A DNA stretch of 64,000 nt. Origin: Latrodectus hesperus (taxonomy: Eukaryota; Arthropoda; Arachnida; Araneae; Theridiidae). Of this stretch, positions 48,201 through 58,478 are shown in pieces (position 1 is the first letter of the stretch; every line of letters begins with the position of its first letter). The notes beneath the pieces were generated by a model that was given only the letters and a program-made list of their open reading frames with translations, did no database searches and was not told the origin of the DNA. A program made the translations under genes and the position numbers. Location of the stretch: the NCBI GenBank assembly GCA_037975125.1, contig CM075853.1:51342458-51406457 (forward strand). The letters are read 5' to 3'.

Positions 48201-51090
48201 TTTAAGAGACTTTCAAATTTTTAATGATTCTTTAATCAGCAAGAATTCTTTAAGTCTTGCTCAAGTTCTACAATGTGTTTCAAAACATTGTAATAATATC
48301 TTACAGACTTTCATTTTACAACAAAAAAAAAACAAATTTGAAATCCCAAATCATTTATTTTGTGTCAAAATTTAACTCTAGACTTAAATGATAATATAGA
48401 AAAATGTGATTCAATATTATGAACTAATAAACTCTATTATTTAGAGAAAAATAGATTAAATAACATGAGAGTATTTATTTAAAATATATAAGCAATATGC
48501 TCATATGTTTTCGCGGAATTTTAAAATGAATATTAATTATCATCTTTTAAAATAAAAATACCATGACAATTTAATTTAATTTTAAAATATAACGCCAAAT
48601 ATAAATAATGACGAGTATAATATACATATATATATATATAAAGGATTTGCTTTTTTTCACAGTGCTTATTTCCTGCAATTTTCATCCCAATACTTCACTT
48701 TCGAGGAAAAGTTCATTTAAATATCAAAAAATATCTTTGCTACTCATTCTAACACTCGAATTATCATGCAAAACGCACGATTACGTGATACCGTTGTAAT
48801 TTACGAGAAAACGTAAATTTCGGGTCACGTGTTAACTTCCTCGCACGATATTCAGGGATCATCATTTGCGTGATGGGAATTAGGATAATTTAACTCCAGA
48901 GGGAAATGTTAAGAGCAGCAAAATAAAAGAAAAGGAAGGTGAAAATTATCATATTGAACTCTCGGGCATGAGATGTAAAAAAATCTTTTTCACTTTTTGC
49001 TTATTTTTTTTTCATTAAAGCATTTTATTTTGATTGAGAAAATTATCAACCAGTCATTTTTTTCAGAAAAAGAAAACTAGTTTTGGAAGAAAACACGAGA
49101 CTCTTTTTTTTTTTACAAACGTATGTATTTTAACAGTTTAGATCATGACTCTCATATTATTTATTAATATAAACTAGTTTTTTTAATATTCTAAAGTTAC
49201 AAACAAAATATTTACGCAATTTCACAGTATTACAAAATTTGCGCTGAAATCAAAGCAAAATTTATCTTAAAATTTCTTGCCAATCTAAAATAAATTTGAA
49301 CTTTTTCTACTCTACTCAAGAGTTGAAAACTGAACTAACTTGAAATTATTTCTAGGTGTATACTTAGCAAATATTTTTGCGAACTAATGAAATATTGATA
49401 TTCAGTCACATCAATATATGTTTCTCATTAAATATTCATGTATAGTCAGGATTCAATCGCTTAGAAATCTGTGAATGCTTAATAAAAGCTTCTGAATAAA
49501 AAATAAATAAATAAAATAATTAAAAAATTACCAAATAGATATTTATCTGGCTAGAAAATTTATAATCAATAAGTATGTAATTTTACATTATATATATTGC
49601 ATAGACAATTATATATTTAAAGAAACTTTTAAATAAATCTCATATATATTAATTTTTATTTATGCTCATGTAATTTTCAAGTATGTTTTGCCTTAAAATA
49701 AAGAAAAATTAATTCTTTGAAATCATTGCAAAATACATAGGCTTCGTAGCCAGTTAAAACATGCAGTAAATAGTTCTCGAATTAATAAAAAAGAAATTAT
49801 TTTGAAATTTTCGATCTCGTATTTTACGATATTTTTATAAATAACTTAATTTTATTGAAATTAACTTAATTAAAGCACTTTTAGAAATAAAGCAACATTA
49901 GAAAAATGAGGGATAATAATAATTTATATCATTAACAAACACAAATGTGCACTTTAAAAATTGCGAATCAAATTTCATTATTAATTAATTTAAAATTATT
50001 TTCCTATAAAAAATCTTAGAAAATATTAACATTAATTTATTGTTATAAGATAAAAAAATTATAATTTTTACATTAGAATATATCATTATCATACTTGAGG
50101 GAAATCTTTTTAGTTACGTATCTTTTAATTCCGCATTAACACATTGCATTGGCTGTTAATGACTTTAAGGCCTTTAACACCAGCACATAGCATTTATGAC
50201 CATCTATAACAGCTGGCAGAAACTGTTTAAAACAATTTATAGCCACTTAATTTAGAATCACGATAGTGAGACGTTTTTATTATCTAAACTAGTATTTTCT
50301 TTTCCAAACTTGCAACTAAACAAACTAGCAACTCCGAAGAGGAATTAAACTTTAACAATATTTAATGCGGATTATCCCTGTCTGCCAGATTATTTTTAAA
50401 TGGGTTAGTATGGAATCTACTTTATTAATCCGAAAATTATGCTTTCCTCCAATTGGTCAAAATGATATATTTTTCAGGAAAATATTTCAAATTAGTGTAT
50501 TTATGTTTTTATATTATCCTTTCACTTTGTATTATCATTTTTCTTAAATTTCAGGTACTGCATTGCAATTATTCTTTTAATAAAACACTATATTCTTTCA
50601 TTTAATTTTAGATATTTAACAGTATTTTCTCAGAATTAAATTAACTTATTTGAACAAGTCAGATGAACAAATCTTCCTTCAGTTATTAATCTCATAATCA
50701 TTAAAATTAAAACTGCATACTACATAACTATTTTTAAGCATATAAAGCTTGATGCAAAAAGTCTTAGTTAATTTGGAAACCATTCAGTAATACCAAGATT
50801 TTTCTTTGCGTTACTTGGTCATGAACTTATCCATTTTTGTGAAGTTAAAACTGCTATTTTCTGCGTTTGTTTCCTTTATTTATACCTGTTACATTTATGT
50901 TCTAATGACTTACTTCTGCAGACCCCATGTTGTACATATGGGGTGTACGGGGAGATTGTATGTATTCAAAATAAACAAAATTTGAAAAAAATACCAGAAT
51001 TTATACGTGTATATTTCTGTGATAAAATCTTTGCCTAATTTACCAAGATATTTTTTAACAAATTCTTAGAAATATGACTCTAGAAATGAA
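45254..51090. other. AT-rich non-coding stretch with candidate conserved patches
   Basis: No gene or transposon recognised. Three small patches stand out by composition: 46,680-46,810 (with acacgtgt), 48,750-48,970 (with gtcacgtgtt) and 50,110-50,300 (with tttatgacc and aacagctgg). All look like possible regulatory DNA and are described as findings. Confidence 0.45.
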
Positions 51091-51204
51091 TTTATAATAT
51101 AATACTTCCTATAAATTTCACATAAATATTTATAATATAATACTTCCTATAAATTTCACATAAATATTTATAATATAATACTTCCTATAAATTTCACATA
51201 AATA
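51091..51204. repeat. Tandem repeat, three copies of a 38-bp unit
   Basis: Copies begin at 51,091, 51,129 and 51,167 (each tttataatataatacttcc...). I see no differences between them, which suggests a recent duplication. Confidence 0.95.
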
Positions 51205-51539
51205 GATATACGTTAAATAGAATTGCGCAGTCTTAATTTCCATAAATATATTAGTCTCTAAAAGTTAAAGAACAGCCGGTTTTTTTTGCGTCTAATATAC
51301 AGATGATTGAATGTAGAAACTCAAAATTTGGGCAACATGTGCAAAAAAAGGTATAAATTGATTACAATATAGAAGTTTACATAAAAAAGCGCGTAAATGA
51401 TTTACAACAAAAAAAGCAATCATGCTGGAAAAAGTCCATTCTTGAAAAAGAATAATCACAGCTTCATGTGATAAAATATTAGAAACATAACAAAAAGGAG
51501 TTTTAATAAAGAATATACCCACCCCTATTTTGACTACGT
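51205..51539. other. Short non-coding stretch
   Basis: Nothing recognised. The minus-strand frame 51,558-51,292 begins inside the Tc1-B remnant and runs on into unrelated sequence. Confidence 0.45.
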
Positions 51540-52213
51540 TGGCGGCATCAGCTTTCATTCTGTCAATGAAGTTGTTAGATCCCGAAATGGGAAGCGAAGT
51601 AAGCTCTTTTCCGGCTCTCCTACAAACCTTGAAAGAGGACTTAAAGCAGTAATCTATCTACCAAGACAGTTCCGTAGGTGCTCTATGGGATTCAGATGTG
51701 GAGATCGAGCTGGCTATTCCATTCTCTTAAAGCCAAAACTCTCAATATCTTCTCAATAACCACAATTTGATAAGGTTTGAGTTATCGTCTATCAGAATGA
51801 TATCATTGCCAATTGCACCGGTATATGGATGGACATAGGGATATAAGATCTCATCCCGATATTTCATGCCAGTCACAGTTCTCCCCTGGTTTACATGCGA
51901 TCAAATGACTACCGACTGAGATTACTGCCCAAACCATTATTTCCCCACCGGGTTAACTGTGTTTTTCCACAGCGTTGGATTGATAGTATCTGGTGTTTTG
52001 TAGCCTCCAGATCAACATACGTCGTGAATCAATCTCTGGTATGAATCTTTACTCGTCTCTAAGAAGTACAGAAGCCCATCGCTGTCTGGCCCTTCTCTGT
52101 AGTCCAGTGAGAGGAATAAATGCAACTGGTCGAATGAACATATCGACCTACATGGTGAAAACGACTTCGCACAGTACTAACGGATATTCTTCTACCTGAG
52201 CCATCAAGGAGTT
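51540..52213 (-). pseudogene. Tc1-B transposase, C-terminal part (left fragment)
   Basis: Minus-strand remnant holding the second part of a Tc1-like transposase. In protein order (right to left): SGRRISVSTVRSRFHHVGRY near 52,190-52,150; RARQRWASVLLRDESRF near 52,090-52,040, containing the first catalytic Asp; PGGEIMVWAVIS near 51,940; VTGMKYRDEILYPYVHP near 51,860; a block matching LMDDNARPH but degraded near 51,780; and LNPIEHLRNCLG near 51,690-51,655, the final catalytic block. Frameshifts and stops lie between them. The wording strongly recalls Tc1-like transposases abundant in spiders. Its missing N-terminus appears to be the fragment at 56.83-57.17 kb, on the other side of LINE-B. Confidence 0.85.
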
Positions 52214-52734
52214 TACCTTCTTTAAGTAAACACGGGTGTCACAATCCCGAGGTACCCTAGTGAACTGTTTTTTTCTTTCTTTTCTTCTCTCCTCTCCCCT
52301 TCTGCTTTTTCTTCCTTGTTTCCTTCATTGTGGTTGTCTTGTAAGAGGCTGACGGCACCCCTTGAGTAGCTATCGCTGCCCTGTTGCTATTAGCTTCTCT
52401 TATGGACTAAATCACCCGCGTGTTTGCCGTGCGTGGAAACCCGTGTCTCTGGAAAGGAGGATCCTGGTAATTGAGGCTACCAGAGGCCAACACATTGCTT
52501 TGGCTTCTGCTTCAGGTAAATGAGAGATGTGTTGTGGTCCTCAGCGTATCAATCGGCTTCCGTGGATCAAGCGATCATATATATCTGCTGAGTGACTCGA
52601 TATGGTGGAGGCCACTTCAGCGATATATTGAAAGCGTATAGGGTCGGGCTAGCATTGGTGCAGTTATACTGCATCCCCTAGTTGGGCTCAGTGGTGGGTG
52701 ATGCGGTCTGATCTTGAAATAATCAACCTTTTTT
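52214..52734 (+). other. LINE-B 5' UTR
   Basis: Non-coding lead of LINE-B with several CpGs and a 60-bp T/C run. Its start contains a hairpin (gtttac...gtaaac, 52,211-52,231). The internal promoter expected for such elements would lie here, but I cannot point to specific motifs. Confidence 0.6.
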
Positions 52735-53860
52735 ATGGAGTGTACATCTAATTCTTTACTCCCTTTGGTCCTATTACAAGTGATATATGATCAAAAATAT
52801 TTTGTTAATAAAAGAACTGAGGGCAACTTTGATAATGTTTCTTTCTTAATTAATAAAAGTCTTATTTGTACAGTTGGAAATGTCAAAAATGTTCGCAAGA
52901 TGAAGTTTGGTGATCTCTTGGTTGAAGTTTTATCAGTTGAACAGGCCAAAAACACTCTAAAATTGAAATGCCTCGGTAATATTAATGTTACAGTATCTCC
53001 TCATGGTAGGTTAAATTCTGCAAGGGGAGTAATTTCAACAGATGATCTGTTTAATGTTTCAGAGGAGGAAAATTTGGATATTCTTATTGACCAAAAAGTA
53101 CAACATGTGCAGCTCATTACAATCAGGAGAGAGGTCACAATTATAAAAACTAAGCACCTCATACTTACGTTTGCAACTCCTATACTGTCTCAATCTATTA
53201 AAGCTGGTTATCTTAATTGTAGTGTTCCACCCTACATTCCAAATCCTTTACGTTGCTTTAAATGTCAGCAATTTGGGCATGCAAAAACAACTTGTAGAGG
53301 ACCTTTGACTTGTGCTGTATGAGCTTCTGTCGGACATACCAGCAGTTCATATCAATTACAAGAAAAAGACGTTAACTGCAGTGGTGAACATCCCTCTTAC
53401 TTCCGGTCATTCGCTAATTGGATATTAGAAATAGAAATTATTACTGTGAAAATGAAACAAAACTTATCCCGAAGCCAGGCGTACAGTGTCATCCCGTACC
53501 CCTCAACAAGGTATTAGCTATTCACAAGCAGTCAAAAAAGTCATGAAATTTTGTAGTACCCAAACAGATTTCTTAAGTTTTCCAAATTTATCCTCAAGTA
53601 CTTCTAATATCAATGTTTTACCTATTCTGTAAGGAATTTCTCCACAGTCTTTAGCAAAATCTAAGTATCAAAGATCCAAAAAAATAACGAATGCAAGAGA
53701 AGGAATCCATAAATCATCTTTAAAGAGTAAAATAACCTTAACTCCCTCAATAACAGGTGTAATGAAGGAAGATCCTTCAGATGATGAAACACTCCTTAGT
53801 GAAGATTCGTCTGAATCTCAAGTGGCTTGCTCCAATGATGGAGCATTCAGTTTAGCTTAA
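52735..53860 (+). pseudogene. LINE-B ORF1, zinc-knuckle gag-like protein, broken
   Basis: Encodes an RNA-binding protein that would package the element RNA. From ATG at 52,735 it is open for 195 codons. It includes a CCHC knuckle (CFKCQQFGHAKTTC), then a TGA at 53,320 exactly where the second cysteine of a second knuckle would be (CAV-stop-ASVGHTSSS), with the last Cys of that knuckle changed to Tyr. A third knuckle-like block (NCSGEHPSY) and RTPQQGISYSQAVKK follow, the latter in another frame, so at least one frameshift lies near 53,480. The last frame ends at TAA 53,858-53,860, which shares its final base with the ORF2 ATG (TAATG). Such stop/start overlaps suit termination-reinitiation. There is also a stop at about 53,630. 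Confidence 0.85.
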
Positions 53861-56640
53861 TGGTAGCCTTCATTTCTTGGAATTGTCAAGGCTTTCGCAC
53901 TCATATAAAAGATATTAAAACAACTATTAACCTATATAATCCAATGTGTTTTGCTATCCAAGAAACATTCTTGAAGCCTCAGTACTGCTCAAAATTGCGT
54001 GGTTATAACTGTGTGAGGAACGATGTTAACCATGTTACAGTCTCTGGAGGTGTATGCATTCTTATGTCTTGTAATATCCCTAACTCTGTACAATCCCTTA
54101 ACACGTCATTACAGGTTATTGCAGTACGCATACATTCAACATCTCTCATCACTATTTGTAGCCTTTACTTACCTCCCCATGCTGTCATCCATGAAAGCGA
54201 TTTAAGCAATTTACTGGATCAACTACCTACACCTTTTATTTCACTTGGTGACTTTAATGGTCATAACACCCTATGGGGTAGTAATAAAACGAATCCTCGT
54301 GGTCACAATATTGAACAATTTATTTCTAATAACAATACCTGCTTTCTAAATTCCACAGAAAAATAACCTATTTTCACCAACCATCAAGAACTTTTCATTC
54401 ATTAGATTTAGCTATTTGCTCTCCATCAATTCTGCCTTCATTAAATCTTAGTGTTGATACGAATTTATATAACAGTCATCATTTTCCTATAAGTATAAAG
54501 CAAACTGATACAAGCAGACCATGAGTCTTCTACTCCTCTTATTCTTACTATCGTGCAGATTGGCCTCTCGACACTCAATTAGCTATGATTACTGACAGCA
54601 TGGTTAGAAGTGAGAATATTAGTGATGCTGTGAAAAAAGTTCCTGATGCAATTCAAGATACTGCCAAAATCACTATTCCCAAGTGCTCTCCATTTTCACG
54701 AAAATATCATAAACCGTGGTGAAGCCAGGAGTGCCAAGTGTCATTCAAAAAACAGAAAAAAATTGTGGGGTGTTTTTTGCAGGTGTCCTACCATAGAAAA
54801 CCTCGTAGCTTTCAAAACATCTAAAGCTTTTGCTCGTCAAATATGGCAAAATAGTCTAAAAGAATCTTGGATACACATCATCAACTTCCAGCAAAGAGTT
54901 GTGGAAGAAAATTAAAGCAACCAGTGTTTTATATCAGAATTTCTCTACCCCAATATTACACACAGGAGCTGTCAGATGTTCTTCTCAATATGATATTGCC
55001 AATCTTTTGGGTGAAACTTTTACAAGGGTATCTAGTCCAGCCTCATATGATCCTAAATTTCTTAAAACCAAAGAGCAAGCTGAAAAGAAACCTATAAAGT
55101 TTCATGATAAAGCAGTACATCCATATAATTGCAACTTCTCTTTGCTGAAACTGCAGAAAGCTCTTTTTCAAACTAAAAGTACTAGTCCGAGACTAGATGG
55201 TATCTCATATAAGATGCTTTGTCATCTTAGCAAGGAATCTTTAATAAACATTCTTGTTTTATTTAATAGAATATGAAATGAACATGTCTATCCCAATCTC
55301 AGGAGCAAAGCAATTGTTTTTACAATACTGAAATCGCGAATTGAGACCATGGTAGTGTAATTTATGAATCAGCCAGATTCTCAGTATTGCGGAAATTAGA
55401 CCATGTACATCACTCAGTTTTACGAATCTGTTCTGGAGCATTCCATGCTTCTCCTATTCAAAGCCTTTATGTGATTTGCAACCGATTTCTTCTTAATCTG
55501 AGACGTAAGCAACTGTCTCTACGTTATTATCTTAAAATATTATCAGCATCGCAACACCCTCTGAAATCTATGATTGTTTGTTCCTCTCTAAGAAGGTTAT
55601 ATAATGTACGGCCACATAACATATTACCATTTTATGAGCGTACAAATTCACTTATATCTTCATCTGAGTTCCCCGATTTACATATTCAAATCACAGATGC
55701 TCTAAAATTCTCTCCTTGGAATATTCCTATTGCTAATATAATCAAACCCTTTACTGAATACAATAAATCAGCTACATCTCCCTTTATTTTGCAACAGACG
55801 TTTTCACTCATTCGTTTTCATTATTCCTCCTACATCCCTGTATATACAGATGGCTCAAAATCAAGTGGTCATGTTGGTTGTGATATTGTTGGAAATACAG
55901 TTTACAGCTCTAAACTGCATGCATCATATCCTGTGTATACAGCCGAAGCTGTTGCTATTTTACGTGCTCTAGAAATAATGCAATCCAGCTTTCATCTATA
56001 CAGATAGCATGTACTGTATCTATACAGATAGCATGAGAGTAACCATGCAATAAGACCATTTTAATGATACATTTCACCCCATTATTAAATATTGGATATT
56101 TTAAATATATTGAAGAATAAAGGATTTGACATCTTTTTTTGCTGGGTTCCACATCACGTTGGTATTGGTGGGAATGAACTTGCAGATAATGTTCCTAAAA
56201 ATGCTTCTGACATTTTACATAAAGCATTAACATTTTTGACATTAAACAAATTGTCAACAAATTGTTAAGCAAAATAATAAGATTTTATTTCCTCCTACTG
56301 GCAGAAAACTTTTGATATGCAGACAAACAACAAATTATTTAATATATCATCTCGCATTCTTCCATTCCCAATTGCTCCCATGAGAAGAGCTGATGTAAAA
56401 CTCACGCACGTTCGCATTTGACATACTAGATTTACACACAAGCACTTATTCTTGTCTCAGAGTGCTCCGATTTGTGATATATGTAATGTACCATATACAG
56501 TACATCACATTTTAATTGTCTGTCCCAATTTCAATGATTTACGCATAGTGTTTTTTAATAGCACAAATGTAATCAGACTTAATTGGGTATGAACCACATA
56601 CAAATTTGTTTGCATTTTTATGTGCAATTGGTTTCTTGAA
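53860..56640 (+). pseudogene. LINE-B ORF2 (endonuclease / RT / RNase H), broken and deleted
   Basis: Endonuclease, 53,860-54,420: FISWNCQGFRTHI, AIQETFLK, SGGVCIL, YLPPH, LGDFNGHNTLWGS and, after a frame change near 54,366, a segment reading SLDLAICSPS. The start of the RT is visible at 55,140-55,275 (SPRLDGISYKMLCHL) and just beyond. The sequence then jumps at about 55,330-55,390 to a region that normally follows the RT (LDHVHHSVLRICSGAF). The fingers/palm core including YxDD is absent, roughly 1 kb. RNase H, 55,835-56,200: PVYTDGSKSSG, AEAVAILRALEIM and CWVPHHVGIGGNELAD. C-terminal: ICDICN...HHILIVCP near 56,470-56,525. Many stops and frameshifts, plus a 24-bp-period duplication at 55,994-56,035. 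Confidence 0.88.
55994..56035. repeat. 24-bp-period tandem duplication in the LINE-B RNase H
   Basis: atctatacagatagcatg occurs at 55,994-56,011 and at 56,018-56,035. It lies on the codons for the YTDSM block that holds an RNase H catalytic Asp, adding to the damage of this copy. Confidence 0.9.
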
Positions 56641-56831
56641 TTCTATTTAAGATTTTTATCCATCTTAATCTTTTTACATAAGCTCTTCTTGAATTTTTAA
56701 TATATTCCATCTTATACATTTGACTAGTCTTATAACTCAGAAATTTTACTTTTAGTTTTAAATATTGTACGGTGCAGAAATATCCAATATTGGATCTTGA
56801 ACCAGTTAACCTCACAAAATCACAATCACAG

Positions 56832-57170
56832 TCTTTTCCCTGATGCTAAAGAGTTGCAACAAGTTGCGGAGCAGGAATGCTTCTTCTTACTAGAACCAAA
56901 AAAGTTGCAAAATGAACTTCTGCAGGGGCTGTAGCTTGGCAGATGTGGTCAAATTGGCAGATGTCTTCTGGACATAGAAATATCAGTTTGGTATTGATTC
57001 CAGAAGCTTTGGACCACATTGAGGGAAACGTTAAGATGAGTAGCAGCATCAGCCTGTAAAATCTTCATTTCTATACATCCATCTACTCGTCATGTTAACG
57101 AATCAGACACATGGCGTCTCTCAGACATTGCTAGAATCCAATGACAACTGTAAACGAATCTGTTGGCAAA
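56832..57170 (-). pseudogene. Tc1-B transposase, N-terminal part (right fragment)
   Basis: Minus-strand remnant of the DNA-binding half of a Tc1-like transposase. It starts near 57,133 (MSERRHVSDSLTW), then ADAATHLNVSLNVVQSFWNQY (a helix-turn-helix), SMSRRH, and finally RRSIPAPQLVATL near 56,850, where the match stops and LINE-B begins. Frameshifts occur near 57,095 and 56,950. The fragment ends at the residue where the left fragment at 52.2 kb takes up, on the same strand, so the two most simply are one gene split by LINE-B. Confidence 0.75.
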
Positions 57171-58379
57171 AGTTGAAAATCAGCAAAATAATTACGAAAG
57201 CCTGATGTTTGTATATTTTTTATCTCACACATATATACCTGTTATTTTCTATGAAAAAAGTGGTAGCTAGAGTTTTTGTATGAATTTATTTAAGTTCATT
57301 TTGGTTATTTATATAAAGAATAAATTTTATTGTTGATGTCACTTTTTTGATGAGGTTAAAAAAACATGTTGTTAATTAACTTTTGGAGGCCAGATTAATA
57401 TCTTTTTTCATTTATTTCTTGATTTTATTTTATAAAAGTAGTTTTCAAAATCTTAATATAACTAATTCAGACTGCCATTTATTATAATTAAATCTTGAGT
57501 CTGTCTGCAAAAGATAAAAAAGGGAAATATTTGGTAAAATTCATCATATAATTCTTATTCAAAATTATCCAAATTTAAAAGGAAAAACCAATCTTTTGCG
57601 TAAATATTCAAGAAATAATATTTTCTTAATAAATTTTTAAACTTCATTATGTTATTTAATTAGCTTCAAATACATCTTAAGATATTTCGTCATACTTTAA
57701 AAGTAAAATTATTTTAACTGGTTTTTTCTCACATAAATTCACATTTTGACGTGAAAAGTAAATCTCAGAAGACTATTTGAATCTTTCAGAAAAGTATAGT
57801 ATACATCTTACATACATTATATTTTCATTAAGATAGTACTAGTAAATTTAAATTCATCTCATTATTTAGGAAATACTAATTGTAGTTTGGTATTACTGCA
57901 ATAATTAGCATTGATAAAACTATTTATATTTTATAGTTTTATCAGAATTATTTAAAATCTACCTTATTTAAAATTTTTTAACATAAATTAAATTATTAAA
58001 TGTTTAAATTTTAATGAACGATTTATAATTGTAAAATATTTCTAAAAGGAAAAAGTTTTATTTTCAGCATAATATTAATAGAAAAATTGAAACATTGATT
58101 TTTGTATAAATATTGTACATTAATAAAATTTCTGAGGCTTATTTTCCATTTAATTAGCATAAAATTTTATAAAGTAAGGGAGCATATTTTGATTGAAAAT
58201 GAATATCATATCAGTTGTTTTTATAAAAGAAGACTTCAAATTATTTGCAGTAAATAATAATTTTTTTAATCCAAAAACACATTAAGGTAATTTATTCTTT
58301 ATTTGAAAAGTACAAAATCCTTAATTATTTTAGGAGAAGTCCTGTAAAACGTATACTAAAAATTAAAATTTAAAATTAA
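57171..58379. other. AT-rich non-coding stretch
   Basis: No gene recognised. The first 60 bp may still belong to Tc1-B, but no terminal inverted repeat could be matched to the left side. Confidence 0.5.
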
Positions 58380-58478
58380 ATGTGTATGTGTGTACATGTG
58401 TGTATGGGTTTGTCTGGGGTGTGTGTGTGAGGTGGTGGTGGTGGTGGTATGAGAGAAAGAGAGAGAAAGTGTATGTAA
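58380..58478. repeat. Compound simple repeat (TG)/(GGT)/(GA)
   Basis: A degraded (TG)n run gives way to (GGT)5 and then a GA-rich run (gagagaaagagagagaaag). All purine-rich repeats lie on the same strand. Confidence 0.9.

Larger units (their letters stand above)
52214..56831 (+). mobile_element. LINE-B: I-clade-like non-LTR retrotransposon, internally deleted
   Basis: A plus-strand LINE of about 4.6 kb lying between two halves of Tc1-B. In order: a GC-richer 5' UTR with a long pyrimidine run (52,258-52,325), ORF1 with zinc knuckles, ORF2 with endonuclease, a truncated reverse transcriptase, RNase H and a C-terminal HHC-type motif, and an AT-rich 3' UTR. Zinc-knuckle ORF1 plus terminal RNase H is the architecture of the I superfamily. 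Boundaries are set by where Tc1-B sequence stops and are uncertain by tens of bases. About 1 kb of RT coding sequence is missing, so it cannot be functional. Confidence 0.85.

Noticed and set aside
50905..50950. Inverted ccccat/atgggg as a transposon end
   Set aside because: Six-base arms only, with no partner terminus and no target duplication.
53320..53322. TGA as a recoded codon in LINE-B ORF1
   Set aside because: The copy has several other stops and frameshifts, so simple decay is sufficient.
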